This document shows positions 32,401-43,113 of a stretch of DNA of 64,000 bases, one piece after another. Origin of the DNA: Aureobasidium sp. EXF-3400. Lineage: Eukaryota; Ascomycota; Dothideomycetes; Dothideales; Saccotheciaceae. The position numbers and the translations under genes were made by a program. Every line of letters begins with the position of its first letter. The stretch's first letter is position 1. The notes beneath the pieces are model-generated. The model was not told where the DNA came from. It saw nothing but the letters and a program-made list of their open reading frames with translations, and ran no database searches. The stretch spans positions 23,968 through 87,967 of the forward strand of contig SWBL01000215.1 in assembly GCA_024195585.1 (NCBI GenBank), written 5' to 3'.

Positions 32401-34507
32401 CATCCTATACTACCGTTTGATGGGCGCAAAGATTGGCAAGGGCGTCAAGCTCGCTAAGCGTGCCACCATCCGCGAGTTCGATCTCGTCGTTATCGAAGAT
32501 GGAGCAAACTTGGACGCATGTATCTGCAGAGGCTTTGGTGCTGAGCAAAACACCAGCATGTACCTTGGCCATGTTCGCGTCGGCAAAGCAGCAAGTGTTG
32601 GTCTTGCCTCCATCGTCGCTCCCGGAACATCTGTGCCTGATAATGCCTGTATTGGTCCCAACTCCTCGAGCTGGGAGGCCGACGACGCCAGTGAAGAATT
32701 CCGCGACTTGTCTGCCAGCAAGATCCCTGGCGCTCACTTCCTTCTTTCGTTGCTGACAACTCCTATCTCTTTGATCGTCGCCCTCTGCAAGAGCGGTCCC
32801 TGGATTGGTGGTCTGGTCGGTCTTGTCTTGACTCAGCCGAAGCCCAGTGCCGATAAAGTCCAATCGATCATTCTGTGGTTTGCCGTTCCTCATCGTATTG
32901 GATGGCATTTCGCTGCGAAGATCTTCAGTGCTGGTGCGGCTCCTCTTGCATGGTTCGTTGCCGTTTGGACTATCAAGAAGTTTTTAGACTTGACCATCGG
33001 CAAACTTACCCCAGGGCCCGCCCAATCTAGATCCCAAGCCCAACGTTTCCGCATGGCCGTGCTCAAGGCCATCGCACCTCCTGCCGCCTTCCACAAAGTT
33101 ACTGAGTTGTTCGGTGGCCACTACGAAGCCACGTCAGTCCTGTATCGTGCCATGGGTGCAAAGGTTGGACAACGTGTCTATTGGCCTGGAACTGGACCCT
33201 CCTTCCAGGACTTCGATCTCCTAGATATCGGAAGCGATATTGTCTTTGGCTCTCGCTCTCATCTTGTTACGTCCGACGGTACTGGCAGTGACTACGTCCG
33301 TGTCCAGGATGGCGCCATGATCTCTGATCGCGTGGTACTCCTGCCTGGTGTCACCATCGGCAAGAAGAGTGTCCTTGGCAGTGGTGCCTTGACTCGTAGA
33401 AACAAGTACTACGAGCAGGAGACTGTCTGGGTCGGAAGCAAGGCCGGCGAAGCTGTATGTCTTAGTGGTAACAAGCGTCCTACTACGTCGGACACTGCTG
33501 TACAGCACGGCATGCCTAGCTTGAACAGTACTACCAACTCCAGCACTGCGACCTTAAGCGAGAAGGAAAAGTCCGACAACGAAAAAGCAATCCAAGAAGG
33601 TGTGTTGAGCAGCAGTTCATCAATGACAATGGTCGAGAGAGAAGAGGCAGCAGCAAAGTCGTCGTCTCCCTTTGGTCGCGCCTTCTACGAAGGCCAAGCC
33701 CCCTACCACGTGTTCGGCCCTTGGACCATCTTCCTCTACTCCACCTTCACCACCATCTTCACCGCATTCTACTGGAACATTTCGTCCATTGGTGCCCTGC
33801 AACTTGTCGCCAAGCTCATCAAGACATCGGACCCTGTCTCTCAACCCGATACTCCTTTCCGCCCCGTCCTCATTTTCGCTCTCTTCGCCGCCTTCATCGC
33901 TGTTCTCCACACTGCTCAGGCCGTCCTCGCTCTTTCCATCGTTGTCGCCGCCAAGTGGATTCTTCTCGGTAGACGCCAAGTTGGCAACTACGACTGGGAC
34001 AAGAGCAGCTACTGCCAGCGCTGGCAATTGTTCCTCACCATCGAGAAGCTTCGTCGCCACTGCTACGGTGGCGCTGGTGTTGTCGGCCTCCTCACTGGTT
34101 CTCACTACGCTGTCATGTACTTCCGCGCTCTTGGTGCCACCATCGGCAAGGACTGCTCTCTTTTCTCGGGTGGTCTGCCCTCGCTGATGTTCACCGAGCC
34201 CGATCTTCTTACACTTGGTGACCGTGTCGCTGTTGATGATGCATCCCTGGTTTCGCACATCAACTCTCGTGGTGTCTTCAACCTCAACCCTCTGGTGGTT
34301 GGTGACCGCAGTGTGCTCAGAAGTGGTTCCAGACTGTTGTCTGGAGCTAACATGGGCCAAGACACTATGCTGCTTGAGCACACTCTCGTCATGGCTGGTG
34401 ATATCGTTGATGACGGCGTCACATACCAAGGATGGCCTGCAGAAGGCTTCGAGGGTCACCGTGCACCTCTTCGCAATGGCCCGGTCACTCTCATGGCCGA
34501 GGCTTAA
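29441..34507 (+). CDS. Acyl-adenylating carrier-protein synthetase with three hexapeptide beta-helix modules
   Basis: One exon, 1688 residues; ATG at 29441 in the context CAGCCATGG. The adenylation domain has LFTSGTSGKKK (275-285), MPLFHVGG (317 on), SYGMTE (417-422), WFDTGD (495-500), NRGGELISPFEIEE (521 on) and a catalytic lysine at K615 (NNNKILRIKL). The PLFHVGG and NRGGELISPFE motifs are those of Pcs60/AAE3-type acyl-CoA synthetases. An A4 motif with the Asp that binds an amino group is absent. A carrier domain follows with the phosphopantetheine serine S802 in FFALGGDS. From about 870, hydrophobic segments alternate with three copies of a module opening Y.[AL]MGAKIG / YRAMGAKVG / FRALGATIG (about 985-1075, 1224-1343, 1554-1680), which look like left-handed beta-helix acyltransferase repeats. 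This resembles the C-terminal region of bacterial epsilon-poly-lysine synthetase. Substrate and product are unknown. Confidence 0.9.
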   Translation: MDRTAIANYVLQDKTTNMSHDETALSNCLNAAMNNPYINKTNLLASIPLSNDTTLASLRLLTSLLNTLPGSWPTFELSCCFSRLWNLLPEEVKSGRDTQHNALLDALSQQIKNTYSDICSLLPESDTPAAYGASSSNPVSHKKLHQFVKNFSLPTKQTTGTRSVVALALPNGPVLGLALLATANYYTAAPVTVASGPEQFQSDVMQSGASVVLVTRPDVQRLGLDNSWVHEAGIEVILVESNDDATFDMTYSNGSPMVVSSKSKPNGSDDIALVLFTSGTSGKKKVVPYTVHTLMSGVGFVIESWGLTKDDICINMMPLFHVGGIVRNLFAPIMAGGSTICCPAFDANLFWDVVEDLQPTWYYASPSMHSVILEEGRNRPTALDNCNMRLICNAAGGLLPSLACTLRDTFNCIVLPSYGMTECMPISSPPLDYQLDRSGTSGVSVGPDMAILDGNDSRLPIDTVGRIAVRGAPVFGGYLKDNDVLDTSCFTADGWFDTGDMGYLDADGYLYVTGRSKEVINRGGELISPFEIEEAVVTAAKREGNPLFGRVSAALAFSMPHDVLQEVPGVVLVTPLGARRADIKTVQEALKDSLSQVKWPAYVVYMDDLPKNNNKILRIKLAERLGLSEITDETPLADRHFEAACPPPNTPLSTRIGGSICSFDAAYVSRKLSSVFGMDIDIAVRKASHDGYPEAFLAPRKNSTVTPVMSSYPSFDSLLRAELDGYNIPSKVHCLDVPLPRDRQGSVDNAQLETLIESESDELTGDMSATEAKIAEVFVRILSCAASELTPESDFFALGGDSLRAGRLLSELRKEFKVRLPIDLLFVHSGIAALAKNIDDMRGPTDEKHAAAEVEQAPVNVGCEKTHSSTNPIVLIIQLIPLGLLYPMKRALTWTCFMYMLSATRDWVTATRLIGRLFNLILSLGIAKAITLIVCPVVAILLKWIIMGTYKEGVYPMWGPYHMRWWFTDKVITIFGKGVFGQSEFGTILYYRLMGAKIGKGVKLAKRATIREFDLVVIEDGANLDACICRGFGAEQNTSMYLGHVRVGKAASVGLASIVAPGTSVPDNACIGPNSSSWEADDASEEFRDLSASKIPGAHFLLSLLTTPISLIVALCKSGPWIGGLVGLVLTQPKPSADKVQSIILWFAVPHRIGWHFAAKIFSAGAAPLAWFVAVWTIKKFLDLTIGKLTPGPAQSRSQAQRFRMAVLKAIAPPAAFHKVTELFGGHYEATSVLYRAMGAKVGQRVYWPGTGPSFQDFDLLDIGSDIVFGSRSHLVTSDGTGSDYVRVQDGAMISDRVVLLPGVTIGKKSVLGSGALTRRNKYYEQETVWVGSKAGEAVCLSGNKRPTTSDTAVQHGMPSLNSTTNSSTATLSEKEKSDNEKAIQEGVLSSSSSMTMVEREEAAAKSSSPFGRAFYEGQAPYHVFGPWTIFLYSTFTTIFTAFYWNISSIGALQLVAKLIKTSDPVSQPDTPFRPVLIFALFAAFIAVLHTAQAVLALSIVVAAKWILLGRRQVGNYDWDKSSYCQRWQLFLTIEKLRRHCYGGAGVVGLLTGSHYAVMYFRALGATIGKDCSLFSGGLPSLMFTEPDLLTLGDRVAVDDASLVSHINSRGVFNLNPLVVGDRSVLRSGSRLLSGANMGQDTMLLEHTLVMAGDIVDDGVTYQGWPAEGFEGHRAPLRNGPVTLMAEA

Positions 34508-34849
34508 ACAATCTTTCCAACTTTTTCCTTTTCCTTTTTCTATTCTGTTTGACGTTTTCGCCCTTCGAGACACGATTGGCATATACCCTCCATACGCAAA
34601 CTTTATCATGTTTTCCTTATCAACTATTACTGTTTGTTTCTACATGTTCATGCGAACCACGATATATTCTTCATCTCATAGCGAGTTTGATCAGATGCTT
34701 TTGAGCGTTGGGGTGTTACACATAGACCGGCCTTTTACATAGACACATATCACGAACTACTTCTTTCATCGAACAGACCTCGTCATAACCTTTTTGAAAG
34801 ATCTTGTGCTTAGGTATCTCGGACATCGTTTCCTTATGCTGTCTGCTCA
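34508..34849. other. Short spacer between convergent synthetase and transporter genes
   Basis: 342 nt between two stop codons; T-rich runs after 34510 fit polyadenylation regions. Nothing else was seen. Confidence 0.5.
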
Positions 34850-36446
34850 TTACTTCTCGTCATCCGTATCTACATGACCCAACTTTGCATCAACAAAAGC
34901 CTGCATCGAACCTCCATGCTTCGCAAGCAAATAAACCAATACCCCACCGCATATGCACAGAATAACTCCTATCGTAGCGGCCAACCCAATCCCTATCGAA
35001 TCGATCAAAGGCACAATCGCCGCATTGCCAGACGCACCAAAGATATACTGAATAAAGTATTTGGATGCAATAACTGCAGTACGCTGTTCGGGTATGGCTT
35101 CTGTAGATACAATATTAGCTCTAACAAAATTCTTGAGAGTAGACCAATGCACAGCCGAAACTTACCAGCACAATACGTGTTCAGAGAACTAAACGCAGCC
35201 ATAAGACCAAATCCAGTGAAAAATGCAGCCACGATAGCCAAAGCCAAACCACCGACATCATACTGTAAACACCATCCATAAATCAATTGTGAAGCAGGAA
35301 TGATGATAAAGAAAGCAATGAGACCACTGTTGAGTCTGTCTTGAGGAACTCTTTTCCCACCTCGCTTGATGATCTTCTTGGCCATGGTGATGTCGGAGAA
35401 TCGACCTCCAGCGATGGCACCGAGTAGGAAACCTGCTCCTGGCGATATGTAGAAGAGACCGCTGACGAGAGGAGATGTGAGGTTGAAACGAGGGTTGATC
35501 AAATGACGAGGGGCGGCCAACAAGGAGTACTGAGTCCATGCGAGTAGTCCGCAAGCAAGATCCTGGGCCATGTGTCAGTCACAGTCCATCATCCATGCAT
35601 TCTCATGGCTGCAGGTATAAGCCTATGTAACAGAGGGAGACATACCGCAAAGAATACGTTAGGGTAAACCAGCAACGTAAACACTTTGAGCATCTCGATC
35701 TGGGACTTGCCCCATAGCCTGAAGCTAGGCTTCTCAGTGATCTGATGCGGTTGGGCGATCGACGGCACAGAGAAGAAGGACAAGACCAATCCGATCCCTA
35801 CCATACCGGTCTGAGTCCAGAAGATGATTCTCCATGATGCGAAGGTCACAATAATACCACCTATCAAAGGCCCCAGAGCGGGACCTAAGACAGAACCAAC
35901 CATGAAGAAGCCAACTGCAGTACCTCTTCTTCGTTGATCGAAAATATCGGCGATGATGGTTTGACCTATGAGGAGATTAGGTATGATTCATCACCCGCTC
36001 TAGATAGCACACAAGAGATGTGCAGCGCTCTACTCACCAGCAACCATATTAAAAGTACCCTGGAACCCAGCAAGCACTCTCATAGCCGTAAACATAGCCA
36101 TATTGACAGACAACGCCGTACCAATCGAACACAAGAACAAAACTGCAATAGCACCATTATACGCCGTCCTCCGTCCCAATGTTCTAGCAATAGGTGCCCA
36201 GATAAAACTAGAAGATCCCATGGCCAACAGTACTCCAGCATTGGTGACGTTAATGTGTTCGGGTGTGGTGCCGAACTCGGCCGCGATCTCTGGCGTTGCT
36301 GGATACAGGCATGTGCTGGAGAATGTGGCGGCCAAACACATAAAACTGACGGTGAAGAGGATGATGTATTTGTGCCAGCTTGGTAGGTCCATTCCTTTTC
36401 TGTATGTATCCTTGGCTATCGGTGGTGGTGAGGTTGAGGCTTCCAT
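34850..36446 (-). CDS. MFS drug:H+ antiporter-like transporter
   Basis: Four exons, 36446-36038, 35965-35646, 35562-35166 and 35100-34850, with introns of 72, 83 and 65 nt, give 458 residues with about 12 membrane segments. The first transmembrane part reads FTVSFMCLAATFSSTCLYPATPEI, followed by the loop motif GRRTAYNG and, after the first splice, GQTIIADIFDQRRRGTAVGFF, with the DHA1-type motif VLGPALGPLIGG. Such carriers export drugs, polyamines or small metabolites using the proton gradient. The last exon was joined by C-A-E-A-I-PEQRTAVIAS. The gene is convergent with the synthetase gene, 342 nt away, so it is a candidate exporter of its product, but linkage alone does not prove this. An ATG 87 nt upstream (36533) is in frame; the chosen one precedes the conserved acidic/Pro-rich leader. 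Confidence 0.85.
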
Positions 36447-37414
36447 GATGCATATGTTGTGAGGATGTTCGATCGAAGCCTTCAGATCATTGAGTCGTGG
36501 CGTACAAACAAGGGAAACGAGATTGTGTGACAAGAGAGAGAGTGCATATAAGAGAAGAAACAGACAGATGTATGTATCAAAATCAGAGATGTGATCTACA
36601 TTATGACAAGAGTCTCAATGATTCTCACGGTAAAACGATCAAGACCCCGAGGAAGACGCTGTTTTACCAAGACCTGCGACTTCGCACTTCTTCGCCGTAG
36701 GGAGATCCGAGTCGGCTATCGGTTGCCGTGCCGTCCTCGGCGTGCAGCGAGATACTCGATGTATACAGTAGATAGCCAACTGACTGATCATAAAACTTGC
36801 CCATGATCGACAATCTGCTGTAGTGATTACAACCAGCAATCTGTGTTCGGTGAGAAGGTGGTCGGGACAAGGAAGGCGGTTTCCTATGGAGGCAAGCAGA
36901 TGGCGTCGGCGAAAATTTCACCGAGCTGCTTCGGCATCTTCGATGACGCTCCCGAGTGCGAAAGCCTATCACAAGTCATCGATAAAGTTGATGTAGCAGG
37001 AACAGAGAACCTGTCTCGACGCATGTCCTTGGAGAGAGATGTACCTCAGAACGAAGTTGCTCTCTTCTTGATGGACGTTTTAACACCCTGTGACTGATCG
37101 CACAAGACGCCAATACTGCCTTTCAACCACAAGCATGAATCTGCACGGTATGAAGGAATATTGAAAGGAAACATGTGAGGCGAGCCTCAAACTTGAATGA
37201 ATTATCGTACATAGAAGACCGCGATTTGCGGATTAAAAAGGAAGAGAAATGAGAAAGGGGTATCTAAAAGACGAGTGAAAGGATTAAAGAGCGACTGGAT
37301 GCGTTTTGAGGGAAAATTGCTGGAGCGCAGGATAGAAGGCAATGGGCAACAATATCCTGTGTTGCCCTAGTCTTTGGCGGAAGATGTGTAAGTCTCTGTT
37401 TCCAAGAACGAGAA
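36447..37414. other. Intergenic region
   Basis: 968 nt with the MFS promoter and the 3' flank of the ADF-H/PH gene. No supportable gene. Confidence 0.45.
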
Positions 37415-40400
37415 TCAAACAGTTTTCCAAGCCTGATGATAAGTGGTAAGCACTGTAGAAAAGCTGTTAGCAACGAGGAACTTGAGGGAAGAAAACAAAT
37501 AGCAGCTGTAACTCACGAGACAATAGCTGGCGTTGCGACATAGAATCCTCACTGGCACATTGAATGGAACCTTCTCCATGAACAAGATCGCAGATCACAC
37601 TGTGTGGCATCTCCTGTCTGTCCATATCAGGGATGAAGGGGGGACCAAGTTCTTTGAGATGGAACTTGGAGTTGAACGACTTTGAAATGCTGCTATGACG
37701 AGCAGCTGCAGTAAAGATCAGGTGGCCAGTACTGTCAATCTCGATCCAGCGTCGCTTCCAAAGCATTGCATCAGGGAACTGCACATTGAAGTCTCCAATC
37801 GACACTGGAGGAGGAACATCGGCGATAGAATCTGGGCGAGGTTTGGAGGCCGAGACCGCTGCGACTGCCGGATTGCGAGCGACGACTGGAGGTGCAAGGG
37901 CAGGCTTGTGCTCCTGGGCAGACTCGGGAATTGAGGTGACAGTCGCAGGGCTGGTTGGACCCGATTTAGTAGCAGAGGTAGGTGACATGGGCTCGGAGGG
38001 CGTAGTTGTGATTGTGGGCACCTGAGAAGCGCTCTTCTTCTTGTCCTTACCAAGATGGGAGATGCGCTTGAAGAAGCGGCTAGTACGACTCGTCTTGTCG
38101 GGGCTGTCTTCGAGGGGTGGCATGGTCATAGTCTGTTTGAGAGCATTCTTCTTTGGGCTGGTCGGGCCGCTCAGGCTCTTGAAGGACTTGCGATCGAACG
38201 ATTTGCGTCTACCAGTAGCGCTGGTCTCGACTGAGGCGCGGGACGCCAAACCATCTCTACTCTGTGGGGACATGACACTGTCATGTTCTCCATGTGGAGA
38301 TTGAGAGGGGACAACGGTCGGGCCATGAGGAGCGTTGTTGTCACCCTGTGCAGGACGCTGATGATTGAATAGAAGTGGCGAAGCTTGAAGTTCGGGTGCA
38401 TTGACAGGCTCTCCAGCACGAGGAACACGGACGATGCGTGCGGTGACCGAGACCGAGTCGCGATTGCCCGATTGCGCGCTTCTGTTCTTCTGGCTGAATG
38501 TGTTTGAAGATGTAGCAGCGGGCCAGGCAGACAATTTTCCAACGTGTCTTCTCTCAGCGCCCCCGTTAGCTTGAGTTTCGGCCGATTGGTCGCCATACGA
38601 GCTCTTGCGTTGTGCGATGGTAGAATTGGCAGACAGCTTGCGAGATGTAGGAGCCACAGGAGGACTTCCGTCACGGGTCGATTTCTCAGCGAGGGCTGCA
38701 ATTCTTGCAGAAATACCAGAAGATACATTGGACTTGCGCATGCGAAGCGACGAATCGGTCGTTCTTACTGAGGAGACTGACGGCGTTCTGGTTGGGAGAT
38801 AGGATTGCGGTTCAGCCGAAGGCAGCAGTAACTCGGGAGCAATCTGACGTTTGTCCGGATTGTCGCTAACAGAAGGCATGAGGGGCACAGATTCGGATGA
38901 GACGGCTGTAATGATCGAGTTGGAGGATTTGGCGGAGCGTGTACTCGGGCGTCTCGGGGGAAAGAAGGGGCTTGCAGGAGACTTTGAGATGGCGATAGGA
39001 GTGGCCTGCTCAAAAGTAGCGGTCTGCAATTCATCCATGAAGTCGTCGTCTGCAAGGAACTTGTGCTCTGAGGTGTGACGTTCCAGGCGAACTTTGATCT
39101 GCAGAGGTTCTAGCAAACCTCTACGGCGCATCTTCTGTGGATCGTCTGAATTGGTCTCAATCTCTGGCTCGAAACTGTCGTGTTCTTCGGATATCTCGGG
39201 CGAAAGAGCATGAGTCGAGGCTTCGACTTCTGTTGGCGGTTGGCTGGTAGAGATCTGGGGATCATGCAGCTTCTCACGCTCCTCATTTGGCACTAGATCG
39301 TCAGAGGAAGTATGGTTGTGGTCTTGAACGACAATGCCATTAGCAAGTGAGTCTGTAGGCTCTTCCACCCCTGCGGGTGGTCCGTGCGCAGAGATGCGTT
39401 CCTGATTGTGAATAGAAAGTTCCATGAGCTTGTCGATGTCTGAGTGCTGTTCTGGCCTGGGGACAGTTTGTACCGAAACTGCGTTGTCCGAGGTCGTACT
39501 GGCAGAGATGTCCTCAAATGGGCTTGTTGGAACAGCGTGCGCTTGTCTTTTATCTGAGATGGATTGGGCATCAGAACGTTCCAAGGGTGCCTCGGCTACA
39601 GAGTCCAGGTCCTCTTGCGCAAGTGAAGGCAGAACTTCTTTGGCAACTGAAGTATGCGCTATGTCAATGCCAGAATCGGCTTTGTTTGCGCCCGTCTGTG
39701 GTTGCATCTCTTGCGCCCGAACATGCACACACTCAGCAGTGGTTGGACTGGCGATTTGCGCAACGGACAACTGTGGCATTGATTCCACCGAAGCTGAGCT
39801 TCTCACCTGCCTCTTCCTCATCTCAAGAGCCTTCATGAGGCGCTGCTTCTCCGGAGTTAAATAGGCCTTGGATGCACGAGAAGCTGGCAACGAGCGAGAG
39901 CTGCCTCTTGAATTGGGCCGCGGCGGCAGAAATTCCGGGATGTCGGGTATTTGAGGCGAGAAATGAAGAGACGGCAGCCTCGGTGGCGCCGTGGTAGCCG
40001 AAGGGGCGTGGTCTGGAAGACGATTGCGATTCACAGGATATTGCGGTTGCGGGTGTGCCAGAGGCTGTTTTGATCTGAATTGGATTCCAGCGGGAAGGCT
40101 CGACACAGGTGCTGACGCTGTCGTGTGCTTGCCTTTTTCCACCACGTTGACTGGACGCGGGCCAAGCTTGATTTTTGGCTTGAAGAAGGTATCAAGATAT
40201 CTCTCCAAATCGTAATCCGCCGACTCATTTGTATGTGTCCGTGTAGAAGAACTCAAGGGGACGGCCGATTCGGTACGAGTGCTGAGTATCGAGGCAGCGT
40301 CGTCTTTGATCGAAGCACTATCGTCGTTCGCCGAGTATCCATCTAACTGTGTGACTGACTTGTGTCCTAGCTCTTCCCGGACCAGAAATTGTGACAGAGA

Positions 40401-41073
40401 CGACTTGTTCTTCAAGATGGGCGAGTGGTCGCCGGCGAACTGGGCACTCGAGAAGGAAGGGGCGCGGTAAGAACGCTGGGAGGGAGGTCGCTTTTCAAGT
40501 GGAGGTTTCCGGCTCGATACCGACGATATGGACCGACTGTGGATCGGCGGCTTGGGGGCTGCATCGCCGTCCTCGTTGTCCTCGGTGATCTCATTCAAGG
40601 AGAATTGATTGCTGGACAGTGCGGGTGAGGCGGTGTGTAGAGGAAAGGCCGCTGCCAGAGCCGTGTCGTTCAGCCCATCAGCCGTCTCAATCTCGAGCAT
40701 CGTCTCGTACGGTGCCCATCTGTCCTGGACCTCCCGGAGGTGTACCGTTGTCCGCGCTGCATCGCTCCCGGTCAGTTCTTGGTCTGCTCCGTCTTCTGAA
40801 GAGTTCCGTACCTTGCAACAATCGCGATGTTCCCTCGGGCACATATTTGACAAGCACCTTTCGGCGCCGGTAGACTACCAGCCCGTAGAGCGGCGACAGT
40901 TCTTCGTACTGCAATATTTCATTTCTCGCTTCGCTCAAGCCTGCCTGTCCGGAGCCAAGCAGAGCGACCTCGTCGCGAGAGATGTATTTCACCAGAAACC
41001 ATCCTGCGGCCTCGCTCAAGGTAGCCTCGTAGGCCTGCTGCACTTCTGGCGCATCCAGTCCGTTTAGAGACAT
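37415..41073 (-). CDS. ADF-H (cofilin-like) and PH-like domain protein
   Basis: Three exons, 41073-40812, 40756-37517 and 37452-37415, with introns of 55 and 64 nt, give 1179 residues. The N-terminal 130 residues (MSLNGLDAPEVQQAYEATLS, then YEELSPLYGLVVYRRRKVLVKYVPEGTSRLLQARTTVH) form an actin-depolymerising-factor homology domain, with the RRKVLVKYVPEGTSR stretch formed before the first splice. A long Ser/Pro/Lys-rich linker follows, with repeated SRxxS and polar motifs. The C-terminal part, WKRRWIEIDSTGHLIFTAA...FHLKELGPPFIPDMDRQEMPHSV, resembles a fungal PH-like domain. The tiny last exon supplies LTTYHQAWKTV. The protein may link actin to membranes or polarity sites; this is inferred from domains alone. 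Fungal proteins with this architecture exist; I know no established name. Confidence 0.85.
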
Positions 41074-42521
41074 GGTTGTTGCCAGTCGTCGCTGGTCCGT
41101 CTTCCAACTTTACAAGACCTTATGCCTTTGCTGCAGGGGAGATTCAGGGGTGTTAATTCCAGAAGCGCGTGTGACCGTGTCTCGCGCAAATTTCGAGTTG
41201 AAAGAGCCCCTTATTCGCGACCAGCATTATTGTACTCTGGTGCTGTTCGTCGCTCTGCGACTCGAAACAAAGGACTGCTCTATTATACATACTCATCCAC
41301 CCTCCCTCTCCACCCTCAACCAAACTTCGCCATCAGCACGAATCGGATTGATCGTCGCATGCTTTCATCAAAGCATTTCCGTAGCCTCTCGGTAGACTGC
41401 GGCATTGATTGGTTGACCCTGACTTTGTGTGGCAGCGCCCAGGCCAATCTTGCTCTGGACGGAATCTTGCCACACATCACCATCGTAGCTGAAGGCTGAA
41501 GCGTGACCCATCGGAACTTTTTCAGGAACGAACCTACTCCATCATGTTCTTACTGTAAGCATGCAGCATGCTGTGCATCTTACTTCATTTCGCTGGTACA
41601 CTTCGAGATCTACGTTTAGTAGAGTCGTCGAAGGTGTTCTGATCGACAGAACGGCTGCCGCTTCTGTGCCCCCACTCCCTCCGAAATTGGTATGGCTCTC
41701 AGCCTCTAAACTCCTAACTTTCTCGCGAGTCTTCGGTTTGCCATGTGCCGAACATCTTATCACCTTGTTGTGATTTTCTCCAGGCCGCTTTTCTATCTCG
41801 GCCGCACAAACCGAGATCTAAACTGCTTCTACCTTTCTTTGGAGCATGCACGGAGTGTGGCTGCAGCTTGGGAGTGTCCGAGCTCTAGCTGATCGAGCGG
41901 CTTTCCAAATACTGGTCTTGAAGCCTTCGTACAAGTCATTGCGCCCAACTTTTCCCACAGCATTAGAGAAATGCCGTAACCTGTAACAAATATTCCGATC
42001 ATGTCTAATACTACAGGTCTCATAGGAAGCCGTTAAGAAGATAATGCATCGTAGTGGACTCTGCGATGTTGCTTGAGAGCATTGCGTTTGCCTATATCGA
42101 CCTAGGTGTCTTCTCAGATTCCGATGGTGACAACGGAGAGAGATCTTGCGAGCACGTAGGTCGATACGATCTCTTGCATTCCTTCTTCTTAGCCCCTGCC
42201 CTCAAAGTGCATGATACTTTCGGAGAGGTTGGGTCGTCTACGGAAGATATCTGTTAGATGATCCACATGGTTCGCTATGACTACAAGGAAAGGTCAAATT
42301 CAAGGAGCACGAGCATTCAAGGGTTGTTGTATTGAAGGCTGTTTGTATTGAAGTAGTAGTGCATTTATATAGCCAACCTAATCCTCACTCCGTACAATAA
42401 AGTAGAGAACCGCCGATGCCATGATTGCTGGGGTAAGTGTGGGTCTATACTACAACTCCAACAAACACCGCAATGCTGTTTCCATGTAAACAAACCGTCT
42501 TTGTAACCCTCAGGCTTCAGC
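41074..42521. other. Intergenic region between divergent genes
   Basis: 1448 nt with the promoters of the ADF-H/PH gene (-) and the OHCU decarboxylase gene (+). Only short ORFs without motifs; no repeats seen. Confidence 0.45.
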
Positions 42522-43113
42522 ATGTCCGGACTTCCATCTATCTCCTCACTGCCGTCTTTATCCACGGAACAGAGAGCAGGTGTTCTTGACCTGCTCTTTG
42601 AGCCCAGCGTCCCTCTGCACACCCTGTCGGTTGAGCTTTTGCGTAACCAGACATTCGCATCGTACAGCGATCTCATCGCAGCTGTTGGAGTTCAGCTGAC
42701 CGAGCTCTCTGAGTCATCTTCTGCCAGTGACACCAAATGGCTAGAGAGCATCCTGGGATCACATCCCAGACTGGGTGCAAAGAAGGTTGAAAGTGCCCAG
42801 AGTCAGGCCGAGCAAGCCCAACTCAACACTGGCGGCGAAGACGAAGCTCGCAAGTTACGCGACTTGAACGAAGAGTACGAAAAGACATATCCTGGACTGA
42901 GATATGTCGTCTTCGTCAATGGCCGCAGCAGGCCGGTCATCATGGAGGACATGGAGCAGAGAATTGCTGCTGGAGACATTGTCGCGGAGCGAGCAGCCGC
43001 AATCAAGGCATGAGACATGAACACGTTATGTAGCGAGCCATGCTGACTGTAATGTGATGTAGGCCATGTGCCAGATTGCTGCGGATCGTGCGAGCAAGTT
43101 GCAGAAGGCGTGA
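42522..43113 (+). CDS. OHCU decarboxylase (uric acid degradation) with a GC-AG intron
   Basis: The first exon, 42522-43007, codes 162 residues of a 2-oxo-4-hydroxy-4-carboxy-5-ureidoimidazoline decarboxylase, which releases CO2 from the urate oxidation product to give S-allantoin. Family markers are SHPRLGAKK (His 81, catalytic histidine position) and NEEYEKTYPGLRYVVFVNGRSR. Read on, the frame stops at once (IKA, TGA). A 55-nt intron with GC donor (AAG|GCATGAG) at 43008 and acceptor TAG at 43062 gives ...AAAIKAMCQIAADRASKLQKA, ending at 43113. AMCxIAADRASKL is the usual end of this family, and a CTGAC branch site is present, so I favour the spliced form of 178 residues. Failure to splice would give a 163-residue product. 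Confidence 0.85.

Noticed and set aside
33620..34609. 329-residue ORF on the - strand opposite the synthetase end
   Set aside because: Antisense shadow of the beta-helix coding region; composition rich in Gly, Glu and Val as expected from the complementary strand; no motif.
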